From contig OZ316893.1 in assembly GCA_973895155.1 (NCBI GenBank), forward strand, positions 8,928,001 through 8,992,000: a stretch of 64,000 nt of DNA. Direction: 5' to 3'. The notes under the pieces are model-generated. The model worked only from the letters and a program-made list of their open reading frames with translations. It was not told the DNA's origin and ran no database searches. The translations under genes and the position numbers were made by a program. Position 1 is the first letter of the stretch; the number at the start of each line of letters is the position of its first letter. Positions 22,096 to 32,705 of the stretch are shown here, in pieces. This DNA comes from Marsupella aquatica. Its lineage: Eukaryota > Marchantiophyta.

Positions 22096-23153
22096 GGCCC
22101 TTAGTTAGCTTATGAAATAACAAACATACATGCAAACGTCCAAGGGTATTTTAAAAGAGTTTTGAAAATAATATTAGAATAAGGTTACAATGAACTAGGG
22201 CACCATATATGCGTTGTCTAGGTTGGAAGGCATGGAGACCGAGATGGAGACTATTGTAAATTTGGTTGCCCATTACATTAGCTGGTGGGGTATGTAAATA
22301 TTCCATGATAGGTGTCCGCATTTGATTGGTCCACATGTTGTAGTCTCATTGGTTTAGGGTATGTGATAAGGTCAGTCTCTTGTACCAGTTCTCACACGAG
22401 AACCCTAAACCCCTCCCCAACCCTCTCATATTTGGGTGTAACCTGGGTTTTGGGTTCTTGGAGCCATTCAATGGGAAGTTGCCATAGAATGGATGCCCTG
22501 ATGTTAAGAAGACGCTGCCTTATATGCATCCCCTAAACCTTGTTTTTATAACAAATGAAGGGTATTTTTAAATTCTAAAATATCATAGATTATAATAACT
22601 ATCACCCCATGTTGCATTTGAGTTGCAACTTTGTTGGTTGCACATGTGTTGTGAGTTTGGGAGAGTGACTTGGCATAGCAGGTCACCTGGTAAGGGTGAC
22701 CTCTTCACCCAGGTTACCATGTCTTGTGCCATGGGGGTATACCTTGGAGAATGAGGGATTAGCTCCTCATTCTTCCAAGTTGAGCCTCCCGGCACTGGTA
22801 TAGCTCATGTGAGTGTGGCTATGGTGAGAAAGAGAGTGTATGCCGGTTGGCATGTAGAGCAACATTGGCAGGGTTCTGCTATGTGTATAGACTTGGAGTC
22901 CTGCATGGCTAGCGGGTGAGTTTGGCTCGACTTAGTGATACCTTGCAGCGGGGTCCCGTTTCGCGAGAGATTCATAACCTAGGAGGATTTTATATAGGAC
23001 TGAAATTTCTTTTTAGAACAAACAAGATAGATTTAAATGTTCCTACAAAATACAACAAGGGGTACCTTGGGAGGCTTTGGTCATATTTCCCTTAGTGAGA
23101 GCCCAAGGGATGCCAAGGAGAGAAAAGATGTCAAAACTAAATGAGAAAACGAT
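22096..23153. other. Gene-free spacer
   Basis: No recognised gene. GGTCACCTGG, GGGTGACC and CAGGTTACC near 22680-22720 form overlapping short inverted repeats of unclear meaning. From about 23100 the sequence resumes a GAAAAGATGTC-type array. Confidence 0.45.
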
Positions 23154-23162
23154 GTTGAGGAG

Positions 23163-23460
23163 CTCGGGGGTCTCACTCAATGGAAGCCTCCCCATCACTT
23201 GTGACATTTTTAGGCCTCAAACCCCCTAAAATGTAAGTCAAAAAATTATATTTTTCAACCGCTTTAAAGTTGGAATACTCTTTGAATATTCTAAAAATTT
23301 GGTTAGAATGACCCAAATGTTCTTATAAGTCTCAAAATTGGATTTAAAAGACCCTATTATTCTTATGAAAAAATTTAAGTCTTCCCTTTGAACCAATAAA
23401 ATGACTGTATTCCTCATCGCACGTGATCATGTGTCATTTTTGTGGAAATGAAACCCCCAA
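23163..23460 (+). mobile_element. MITE, copy 1 of a three-copy family
   Basis: A 298-bp element with terminal inverted repeats CTCGGGGGTCTCA and (reverse) TTGGGGGTTTCA. It is flanked by GTTGAGGAG (23154-23162) and GTTGAAGAG (23461-23469), a 9-bp duplication with one mismatch. It shares its whole length with 26617-26911. It has no coding capacity. The 8-9-bp duplications suggest a MULE- or hAT-mobilised MITE. It sits inside a GATGTCAAG-type array. Confidence 0.8.
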
Positions 23461-23620
23461 GTTGAAGAGATAAAAAGATGTCAAGAAGAAGATGTTGTCT
23501 TTGTGAATGGAAATACAAATGATCTTTCAATGCAAAAAAGATGTCAAGGCAAGAAAAATTGTCAAGTCAAGGCAAAGATGTTGAGGCAAAATTGTCAAGT
23601 CAAGGCAAAGCATGTCCCAA
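23461..23620 (+). repeat. Continuation of the GATGTCAAG-type array
   Basis: Units such as AAAGATGTCAAGGCAAG and AAATTGTCAAGTCAAGGCAA continue the array interrupted by the MITE just upstream. Confidence 0.6.
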
Positions 23621-24602
23621 AGTGCTGTTGTGAAAGCAATCAATGTTGTGGGGAAGGGCGAGAGTGTGGGAGGGAATGCAAAACTGGGGGCGGTGGCTGT
23701 GGTGTCACAAGGTCAAGTGTGGTCGCCCTTTGCTATTGGGATGGAGAGAAATTCCCTTTTCTAATTTTTTGTCCTCCTCTTCTCCCTACCTTGCTCTTTG
23801 GCTCCCTCCCTCCCCTTCCAACATGATTAAAAAAGAGAAAAAAAAAACATAGACCGAGCAAAAGATAATGATCTTTCAAAAAGTTTAAAATTCCTCTTCT
23901 CTCTTCTCCCTAGCAAAAAAACAAAACCAAAAAATGGTATACCAATGTAATGCACATGTCTGTCTTGAAACTAAGTATTCAGCCAGCACATGGATTTTGT
24001 AAATACCTACTTTAGAAGAAAATACATTCCTGGTATTCACTTCCATTGACTATCGCTTTCAATCTATCTAAGGGTATCAAAATCACTGAAATATATCTGA
24101 TGGTACTGGTTGTTCCTTCCTTTTTCACTTTTGTAAAATTGCACAAAAGCTTTGAGATGGTAATAATGTGATATGAGATATGACATATATATGAACCGAT
24201 TGTTCATGAATTGCACAATTGTCATTAATGCGATTTCATTCTTACAATCAATTATCAGTGTGGCCATTTCATTGTTGGGGCAATTTTATTCTTGAGGCCA
24301 TTGTGTCTTTGGTCAATAAAATTACTGCAAAAAGGAAATTAGGATTGAATGTTAATGTAACTTGGAATTTTACTACATAGAGAGAAATAATAGGTTTTTT
24401 GGAGCTATTCCCAGCAGACTTAATTGTTTTTCCACTTTCCCCTAAATAAAACCCCATTGAAGTACTCTCATTGTATTGTTCTCTGTACTTTTACTTTTTT
24501 ACTTTAAGTGAATGGGGCAATCATATGTGTCCAAATGTAACGTGGGGTCTACTTAGATTTTCTTGTTAGACCACCTACCCATGATAGCCACATGTCAACT
24601 CG
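23621..24602. other. Gene-free spacer
   Basis: No recognised gene. The 107-codon frame at 23503-23826 is mostly repeat and Cys/Gly-rich low complexity. The remainder is AT-rich. Confidence 0.45.
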
Positions 24603-24708
24603 TTCTCAATTCTCACTTACCTTTTTCTAGATGTTAGTGTATGAGTCTAGGCTCTTTCTCAATTCTCACTTACCTTTTTCTAGATGTTAGTGTATGAGTC
24701 TAGGTGAG
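24603..24708. repeat. 53-bp tandem duplication
   Basis: TTCTCAATTCTCACTTACC through GTATGAGTCTAGG occurs twice, starting at 24603 and 24656, with almost no differences. It is therefore recent. Confidence 0.9.
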
Positions 24709-24897
24709 TAGGTGTGAGTGGAAGCCAATCAGTGCCTGGGCTAGGACGTACTCTTTATTTTTCCATACACAAATCTGACGGGCAGGAAAATTTAAGCTTT
24801 AAATCCAAGGGTCATAATGAGTTCCCTCCAAAAGTATATTTTGTAGGCATACTATGAATATATTATTGTGAGTACACTTCTCTCAAAAGAGCAAGTA

Positions 24898-25111
24898 AAG
24901 ACAAAGGGAAGACGTCAAATGGGAAGAGCTCAAATCCCAACCATTGTGACCGTAAACCCTACACATTCCAAAAGACTCTGGTAGGGAGGGAGAATAAAGA
25001 CCCAAAGACAAAGGGAAGACGTCAAATGGGAAGAGCTCAAATCCCAACGATTGTGACCCTAAACCCTACACATTCCAAAAGAGTGTGGTAGGGAGGGAGA
25101 ATAAAGACCCA
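24898..25111. repeat. 107-bp tandem duplication
   Basis: Copies at about 24898-25004 and 25005-25111 share AGACAAAGGGAAGACGTC, GGGAAGAGCTCAAATCCC and ACCCTACACATTCC, with only a few substitutions. Confidence 0.9.
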
Positions 25112-25326
25112 AGTCACTTTATTCTAGGTCATAACCATTGTACTTTGAATTCCTGCCGTACCCTAGATGTTGGTATGCTCTGCACAATGGCATCTTGGAG
25201 TCCCGTGTTATGGAAAGATAGGTACTAGAGAAAATTTACATATGGAAAAACAGGTACTAGAGAGTATTGACCTTTCAATGATTGTATAGTGTACAAGGAA
25301 GGTACACAAAACTTTAATATATTCCC

Positions 25327-25347
25327 TTCCCAAGCCCGGTTTAATCT
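25327..25347. repeat. Left target-site duplication and terminal inverted repeat
   Basis: TTCCCAAG (25327-25334) is followed by the terminal repeat CCCGGTTTAATCT (25335-25347). The next 80 bp contain several TGACG and GGGC motifs, candidate transposase binding sites. Confidence 0.85.
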
Positions 25348-25429
25348 GACGGGCACCTTGACGCCTTTTCGGGCACGTCAAATTGTCAAATGACGGCCCG
25401 AAAACACGCAATTTGACGGATATTCGTGT

Positions 25430-25990
25430 AGATTCTCCCGAATGAACCCCGACTTCCCCGGACCTTTCGCGAACTCCTCCCGAACACCCCGGACCCGAAC
25501 CCGAACTCCCTCTGACCCGAACCCGGACTCCCGGGCCCTTCCCGGACCCTCCCCGGACCCCCACCCGAACCCTCCCCGGACCCTGTCCGGACCCTTCCCG
25601 GTAGCTGGGGAAAAGGGGCCGGCCGGGGTAAGGGGGGCCCGGGGGACGGGATTCGGGGAAGCGGGGACGGGGGGGCGGGGTTTGGGGAGGAGGGGAAGGG
25701 GATTCGGGGAAGCGGGGGAAAGGGGGCCAGGATTCGGGGAAGAGGGGAAGGGGGGGCGGGGTTTGGGGAAGGGGTTACGGTTTGAAGGGGGCCGGGGTTC
25801 GGGGATGCGGGGAACGGGGTAGGGGGTTCGGGGAAGGGGGTTCGGGGAAGGGGGTAGGGGGTTCGGGGAACGGGGTGCGGGGTTCGGGGACGGGGCTCGG
25901 GAATTGGCGGCCGGGGAAGAGTTAGGGGCGGGATTAGGGTTAGGGGGGCGAGATTAGGGTTAGGGGAGGCGCGATTAGGGTTAGGAGCGA
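25430..25990. repeat. Left GC-rich subterminal region with telomere-like repeats
   Basis: 25440-25600 is C-rich with repeated CCCGGACC and CCCGAAC. 25610-25910 is G-rich with many GGGGTTCGGGGAAG-like units. 25920-25985 has three GATTAGGGTTAGG copies resembling plant telomere sequence. The G-runs could form quadruplexes. The frames reading through it are low complexity and not genes. Confidence 0.7.
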
Positions 25991-26138
25991 AGATTAAGAG
26001 CTTTAGGAGGGGGAGGAAGTAGATGGTTTAGTATAAGTAGGAGTCACTAATCCATTTTACTAATCCAAAGTCTCATTGTGTTTCTCTCTCTTGTGGTTTA
26101 GCATTAGGGAGAGATCGGAGGGATACATTGGAACTCTT

Positions 26139-26474
26139 GTACGCGCATGCTTTGGGCTTGGCTCGGTCTGCGATAATTTGTATGAGAAGTTCCTTATATC
26201 GCCTTAACAACTTTGCATCATTGTTTTGTTTGAAAGTGAACTACTTGCGAGTAAAGAGATACCCATGTGCATATGCGAAGAGCTTTGGCTCGGTCTATGA
26301 TATTTCATATGGGTATCACAATTTCTCGTACATATGTTCACTTGAAAGATAAACGATTGTGAAGTTATAGATATTACATTAACATAGGTTGAAGTAGGGA
26401 TGTTGACAAATATAAGAATTTGGGAAACTTTCCTGCGCATGCTTTGAGCTTAGGCCCAGTCTGCGATAATTCAG
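26139..26474 (+). promoter_or_regulatory. Three copies of the subterminal leader motif, left end
   Basis: Copies at 26139-26186, 26264-26310 and 26432-26474 share GCATGCTTTG(G/A)GCTT, then GGCTCGGTCTGCGATA, often followed by ATTTGTATGAG or TTTCATATG. A TATA-like AGTATAAGTA lies about 110 bp before the first. They sit between the element end and the transposase ATG, so they may be in its 5' leader or promoter. Mirror copies are at the right end. Function is inferred from position. Confidence 0.55.
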
Positions 26475-26616
26475 CAAAGTAACCCATTGTACTATTTTTG
26501 TTATATCCACAAAATCAAAAGAATCAACCCTTTTATTTTTTTACCATTGAAAGTCGTAACAATGTCCGATGAAGAGGATTTGCATGAAACTGGATATCAT
26601 TCCACTACTCCCAGGC

Positions 26617-26911
26617 TAGGGGGTCTCACTATATGGATGCCTCCCCATCCCCTACGACGTTTTTAGGCCTCGGACCCCCTAAAATGTAAGAAAAAAAATT
26701 ATTTTTCAACCCCTATAAAGTTGGAATATTCTTGGAATATTCCAAAATTTTGGTTAGAAAGACCCTAATGTTCTTATAAGTCTCAAAATTGAATTTAAAA
26801 GACCCTGTTGTTCTTCTACAAAAATTCTTAAGTCTTCCCTTCAAACCAATAAAATGACCCTATCCTTTGTCGCACGTGATGTGCCATTTTTGTGGAAGTG
26901 AAACCCCCGAG
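26617..26911 (+). mobile_element. MITE, copy 2, inserted in the transposase gene
   Basis: A 295-bp element, TAGGGGGTCTCAC at one end and GTGAAACCCCCGAG at the other, homologous throughout to 23163-23460. It is flanked by a perfect 9-bp duplication, CTCCCAGGC (26608-26616 and 26912-26920). The coding frame on either side is continuous if the insert and one duplicate are disregarded, so it hit a working reading frame. Confidence 0.9.
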
Positions 26912-29254
26912 CTCCCAGGCCTGGTCCAACTCGTGTGCAAGAACATTCTTCAAAACAATCTCCAGTGTGGAGATATTTTGAACGATGTGATGCGCCTTCA
27001 ACATGTCATGATGTCAATCGTATCTATCAAAGATGCAAGTATTGTTTAACATACGTTACTCATCATGCAACACGAGCAAAGGCGCATTTGATGGGAAAAA
27101 TCCAAAAAGGGGATGCGCCCCCTTGCATGCAACTCTATGGTGTCGTCGATTTGGATGCCATCAACATAATGTACAATGTGATAAAGGTTCCACCAACCTT
27201 GAAGTACAAACAAAGGGATGGAACTCATATCTTGCGGGATGTGAGAGGCCGTAGGCCAAGCGTTGGAAGTTCATATTCGCAAGCATCCACACAAGGGTCA
27301 AACTATGTTGACATGAATGATACACATGTGAGGGAAGGAGATAGGCCAGTAAATCTTCCTAACCCAATTATGGATGCCTATCAAATTCCAAATAGAACAA
27401 ATTTGGATAAGCTTTGGGCGAAAGCTTTCTACACCAGCGGTATTCCATTCAATGTTTCAAATAATCCTTTTTTTAGAAGCAGTCATATAGACTTCAAAAG
27501 GGATTTCAATGGTTACTCTCTACCTACGATGCGGAATTTGCGATTGAAATTATTGGAAGACAGTAAGGAGGATCTCACAAAGGACATGACGCAAACTTTA
27601 AAGGAGGCAAAACCTTATGGGTATTCTCTTTCTTCAGATGGATGGGAAAACGTCCGAATAGAACCTTTGATGAATGTCATGTTGTTGACTTCTAAAGGTG
27701 ACTTCTTCAAGGATAGTTGGAATGCTGCGCAAGCTGACAAGAAAGATGGGAAATATCTTGGCGAGATGTGGTTGAAATACATTGAGGATATTGGTGGAGA
27801 TCATATTATTCAAATCGTAACTGATGGAGCACCCGCAAATCGCGTAGCAAGTTGTGAGGTAGTCATGAAAAAGTATCCTCATGTCACTTGGAGCTGGTGT
27901 GTTGCCCACGTGTTTAATTTGCTGCTAGAGGATATGTGTGGTCACAAGCGTGTAGTGCTAGATGATGATGGACAGAATCCATTCCAAAAGATTTTTAAAC
28001 GCTTGAGGTGGATAGTAAAAGCAGTTTCATCATCGCAAAAGCTTTCTGCAATATTTGCAAGAAAATCTCCCGACAAAAAACTGTTGAATCCAAATGCAAC
28101 TAGATTTGCGACCAATTTCCTAATGGCACAAAGAGCGTTGGAGCTAAGAGGAGCTTTACAACAGATGGTCATTGATGATATTTGGCAGTCTTATCGTGAT
28201 AGACTTCCATTGCAACCAAAATCAACTGGACACATGACGAGGGGAAAGGCAGACAAACTTAAAATGTGGATACAACAAGATACATTTTGGGTTGAAGTGA
28301 AGGATACAGTTAAATTCTTTACTCCGTTGGTGAAGATGTTGCGAGAATTTGATGGTAATTCTCCGCAATCAGGTTGGTTGTATTGGAGTTTGAAAAGAGG
28401 GATTGATGTTTTGAAAGCAAGCATGGAGGATTGTCCATTGGTAACAGAGGTATTGAAACCAAAGATACTAAAAGTGTATTTGGATCAAAAAAAATCTCTT
28501 ACCACTGATTTTATGCTAGCGGAAACATATCTCAATCCCCAAATGTTTTTTGATGAGGACATAGATGTCGTTGGAGATCCAGAACTCTATAGGGGTTTCA
28601 GTGAATACATTGCTAGATATTCAGGACAACAGGTGATGGAGGGGATCAACCATGATTGTGACATCGAGAACTTATTTCTGCCATCCACAATCAAGCCATT
28701 GACGCCCAAAAAACTTTCCCAACACATCAATAGCGATGGGAGCCCCCCAATCAAGTATAGGTAACGTCAGTCCAGTAGAGTGGTGGCATGCGTATGGTGC
28801 AGATTATAAACATTTGAAAATCCTGGCGCGAAGAATCTTACACCAAAAAGTGTGTGCATGATCAGCTTGCGAGCGAAACTGGAGTTCGTATGGATTTATA
28901 CATTCCAAAAGTCGCAATCGATTGACAAATGATCGAGCAAAAGATTTGGTGTTTGTATTTACAAACATGAGGGTAGAGAAAGGGCTAACAAATGTTTGAA
29001 ACCCGCATACGTTTATATATGAACTTTATGACCAAAGAAAAAGAACAAATAATGGACCTAGACCTGTCTCCATGGAGTTGTGCGGCAATGAAGAGTACGA
29101 TGCAACACATGCGGCTCTTGGTGAAGAAGATGTCGAAGATTATGATACAATTGATGATGCTGATGAATTGCTACACGGATTTTCACTAGATAAGGATAGT
29201 GAGTTCTTGACTCGTATTCCACCAGATATAGACATCATTGATGTAGGGGACTGG

Positions 29255-29838
29255 GAGAATGAAATGGATTTGGAGATGTATCCTACAATTGATGAATCGC
29301 AAATCCAAGACGACGAAGATGCATCACTGGACACAAACTTTGTGATGCCTTCCCAAACTTTGCAAATGATGTGGACACAAGCAGACCATATTTCGACGAG
29401 CAACGCACAGGCATAGCAGGGCATCAGACGGATGGAAGGACATCAACCTTTTTTCATGGATACAACAATCATGAAGGTAAAACTTCAAACGACCCACATG
29501 CAAACTGGAAACACCATGCAGGTCCACCCTTGAATGCGTATGCAGGGAGAATGAAAAGGATTTGGAGATGTATCCTACAATTGATGAATCGCAAATCCAA
29601 GACGACGAAGATGCATCACTGGACACAAACTTTGTGATGCCTTCCCAAACTTTGCAAATGATGTGGACACAAGCAGACCATATTTTGACGAGCAACGCAC
29701 AGGCATAGCAGGGCAGACGGATGGAAGGACCTCAACCTTTTTTCATGGATACAACAATCATGGAGGTAAAACTTCAAACGACCCACATGCAAACTGGCAA
29801 CACCATGCAGGTCCACCCTTGAATGCGTATGCAGGGCC
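29255..29838 (+). repeat. 292-bp tandem duplication in the transposase 3' coding end
   Basis: 29255-29546 and 29547-29838 are almost identical, for example TGGAGATGTATCCTACAATT and CGCACAGGCATAGCAGGGCA. The length is not a multiple of three, so it shifts the frame. Few differences indicate a late event. Confidence 0.92.
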
Positions 29839-30339
29839 AAGTGTCATGAATCCATATTCGTTGAACAGGCCTATTGGCCTTGGTGGGTTTCAAGGAATAT
29901 CATCATTTCAAGAAATGTCGCACAATGTTCAGTCACACAATCGTGATCCACTCAGTTGGGGCGACAAACAAGACGAGTGGAATGCGCTTTTGCGCAAAAA
30001 TCGTAACAACAATGCACAAAATTTCTTTTCACAACCTTGAAGCATCTTTCCATTAGGACAATATCAAGTGTTGCTACTCTTATATTGTCTTAACTGACAT
30101 AGACAAAATTATAAACAGTTATATTTTTTGTAACATGATTGTATTGTCTTGCAGTGTGTTGTACCTTTTATTATTGTACAATTATGATTGAATAATTTAT
30201 TTCTACTTGCATTTGAGAATGTCATAGAGACACACCAACGCAACATGCTTTCCAAATCTCCAACACTGACTATTTCAAAGTAGTCAATATATCACAACAA
30301 AGTCTCCCTCAATGCCTCTAATGCCCTAGTACGCTAAGA

Positions 30340-30775
30340 CAATTGGGCTGAAACTCCAAGCCACAATAAGTTTAGGGATACCTTGTCGTTGGCCATAGCA
30401 GCCGTAGTCCATACCAGCCCCTCTCCATTAATTGGTCAGTTCATTTCACTATGCGAAGATTTAGTCCAACAATAGAGCACCATCATATTCAATAATAATT
30501 AGGTCGAGAGGACGTGATTATTGGACCTGAGAATGTCATTGCTTGAATAAACCTTCTCATAATAAAATAAACTTAGTTGAATTTCAAGTTGTAATGAGGG
30601 CCCATTTTTGGGGTGGGTGAATGTTGTTGACCGTAGCAGCTGCACTACTTGAAGTTGGGCAGAGTTTATATGAGTACGAGAGAAGTTGTGAAATGAACAC
30701 ATCGGCCACATAATCAGTAATTTTCTGGTCGGGATCTGACCAGAAAATTTGAACTGAGAATTTTCCATATTACCG
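30340..30775. repeat. Foldback satellite monomer, left of the gypsy element
   Basis: Related to the 260-bp monomers at 40670-41480: shared blocks include CCATTTTTGGGGTGGG, CCGTAGCAGCTGC, CTACTTGAAGTTG and CAGTAATTTTCTGGTCG. Within the monomer AACTTAGTTGAATTTCAAGT and its near-inverse ACTTGAAGTTGGGCAGAGTT form hairpin arms. Confidence 0.75.
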
Positions 30776-31214
30776 AGGGACTACATGATCACCCTGCAGT
30801 TACCCATGGAATGCAGTTACACACTCACTAATGGTCGAGAAGCTTCTCAAGCTCACCCATTTATATCTTACGCAATGCTCTTGAAAAACTTAATTAAATA
30901 TTTCCTTAGGTTTGTTCTTTTTCAGACATGGATATACTCAAGGCAGGAAGAGCCTTTCTCACTTCGTCTGCACTTCTCCATGGTACACTTATCCATGGTA
31001 CGCTTATCCGTGGTATGCTGTAGTCTATACGATATAAACTAGGCGTGAGTAGAATTGGAAAAACTGTTAGCAATTTTTTTCAGGACCTGGTCATGAAACC
31101 AATTAATGGAGTACGGCTGCTACGGCATTAATTTATTGTACAAGCAATTGGTGGCCAAGGAGAGCAATGCCATGATGATGATCAGACAGGGTCACGGGAA
31201 TTCTACAAGATCGG
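30776..31214. other. Host-element sequence between satellite and gypsy insertion
   Basis: No recognised coding sequence; short repeated ATCCATGGTACAC/ATCCATGGTACGC/ATCCGTGGTATGC units occur at 30975-31020. The gypsy element begins at 31215, preceded by TCGG. Confidence 0.45.
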
Positions 31215-32705
31215 TGTCGTGGGGATTCTTTGTTTAGTAAGTTCCTTCTAAGTATAGCTTAGTAGTATAGGATAGTAGTTTGAATTCTCGCATTACATGC
31301 AGTCTACAGTGTACATGCTACAGTGTATGATCTACAGTGTGCATGCTACAGTGTACGATCTACAGTGTGCATGTTACAGTGTACAATCTACAGTATGCAT
31401 GCTACAGTGTACGATCTACAGTGTGCGTGCTACAGTGTACGATCTACAGTGTGCGTGCTACAGTGTACGATCTACAGTGTGCATGTTACAATATACGATC
31501 TACAATATGCATGCTACAGTGTACGATCTATAGTGTGCATGCTACAGTGTACTGTCTACAGTTGCTCCACTCACGTAACTACAGTACTAGCACACTTACT
31601 TGCCTTGGATGTGTGACACATGGCTTCCATCCGTGTGCCATGCTTGATCCTTGTGCTTGAGGTGTGAGCACTATAAATAAAGAGGAGAGGGGCTCTCTCC
31701 CCTCACTCCCCATTTTTCGTCAACTAAGTTGTGAAGCCTTAAAAACCCATTGGACTTGATGCTCTCTTCTATGATTATAACCCTTATGAAGTAGACCCAC
31801 TCATGCACTCTTGCTTGGAGCTTCAGCTCGGCCAGGGATATTTTGTATGAGTCGGACCTTCAGAAAGTGTTGTCATTTGATAGGAGATGGTTATTAAATT
31901 CTAAAGAGTTGAAAAGTGCTCAATAATGCATTGACATCATATGCTCCTTTTTTTTGGTGAAATCCTTATGAAGTAGACCCACTCATGCACTCTTGCTTAG
32001 AGCTTTGGCTCGGCCAGGGATATTTTGTATGAGTTGGACCTTCAGATAGTATTTTCATTCAAAAGAAGATCAACCTATTAAGATAAACATTTGCATGTAT
32101 ATACTTAGAGTTAACTCAATGCATAGTATTTGTTTGAAATGAATGATCTTTTTGTTGAATGATTCTATATCTTTCCATTAAAAATGAAAATTAGTTGGAT
32201 GGAATATTTGACAGTAAGATAATGCCCAGACCAGTACCTATTCTTTCTCTCCCTAATCCTTTCCTTATTAGAATTCATGTACTCCAAAAAGAGATAATGC
32301 GTTAGCATATGACTTTTCACTTTGGAGAAGCATTTGCAACTGCGATGTTAAATTCAATAGAGCCAATTGTGTACCCTTATGTAGTTTACGAGCAGGATTG
32401 GGCTTGCACAATTTTTATCTTGTATTGAGATGGATCTCAACAAACCTCCCTCCGATGAACCTCCTGTTTCTTTCTCGTTGGGAGATATTCGTTTTGTAAC
32501 TCGACCCAAGGTAGCTGCCAAGGAGGTAATTGTCCGTAGGTATGGAGAAAAGGGTTATGATGTTGTGCTTTCATCCATAGAACCGTTCCTTGTGGTGTCT
32601 GCTACCCAGTCTAGAATAGTAATCATGATCTTAACTTAAGTTCTCTCTTGACACTAGCAGCCATGGCCCGGTGCTTCCTCAAGAACCACATTTTCCCCCC
32701 AGACA
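31215..32705 (+). repeat. 5' LTR of the gypsy element
   Basis: 1491 bp. Contains a minisatellite of about 28-bp units, (C/T)TACAGTGTGCATGCTACAG with TGTACGATC (31299-31565), a TATAAATA box at 31672-31679 and a transcript-start-like CT-rich stretch after it. A 184-bp internal direct duplication (units from about 31783 and 31967) carries the GCTCGGCCAGGGATATTTTG leader motif in each copy. A 69-codon ORF lies at 32430-32639. The last 40 bp contain the probable gag ATG (32663). Confidence 0.92.
32430..32639 (+). CDS. 69-codon ORF inside the LTR
   Basis: Starts MDLNKPPSDEPPVSFSLGD and ends QSRIVIMILT. The same frame is open in the 3' LTR (39803-40012) with three amino-acid changes (Val/Ala, Ile/Thr, Val/Met), all from transitions. 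It resembles no family I know. It lies downstream of the LTR TATA box, so it would be the first ORF on the genomic RNA. It may be a leader peptide or a non-functional open frame. Confidence 0.3.
   Translation: MDLNKPPSDEPPVSFSLGDIRFVTRPKVAAKEVIVRRYGEKGYDVVLSSIEPFLVVSATQSRIVIMILT

Larger units (their letters stand above)
26562..30040 (+). pseudogene. hAT transposase (BED finger, DUF659), disrupted
   Basis: Transposase of the host element. The first exon part starts at the ATG at 26562 (MSDEEDLHETGYHSTT) and is cut by a MITE at 26617-26911; the frame resumes after it. Next come a BED-type finger (WRYFERCD, then CKYC, then AKAHLMG), the DUF659/RNase-H-like core (DGWENVRIEPLMNVM; then VTDGAPANRVAS and WSWCVAHVFNLLLEDM) and a long helical insert to 28760. 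A one-base excess in the C6 run at 28743-28748 shifts the frame. The dimerisation region continues in the next frame (SPVEWWHAYG, ACERNWSSYGFIHSKSRNRL) with TGA stops at 28859 and 28997. An acidic tail (29072-29413) and a Gly/Asn/His-rich end (29663-30037) follow, with a 292-bp duplication between. It cannot make active protein. Confidence 0.85.

Noticed and set aside
25442-25822. 126-codon Gly/Arg/Pro-rich frame
   Set aside because: Low-complexity G/C repeats of the transposon subterminal region; no stops because of composition.
25920-25985. True telomere or chromosome end
   Set aside because: Only three degenerate units, embedded in a transposon with sequence continuing on both sides.
31297-31660. 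Three overlapping open frames rich in Cys, Tyr and Met
   Set aside because: They are translations of the 28-bp LTR minisatellite in three phases; the same occurs at 38738-39033.
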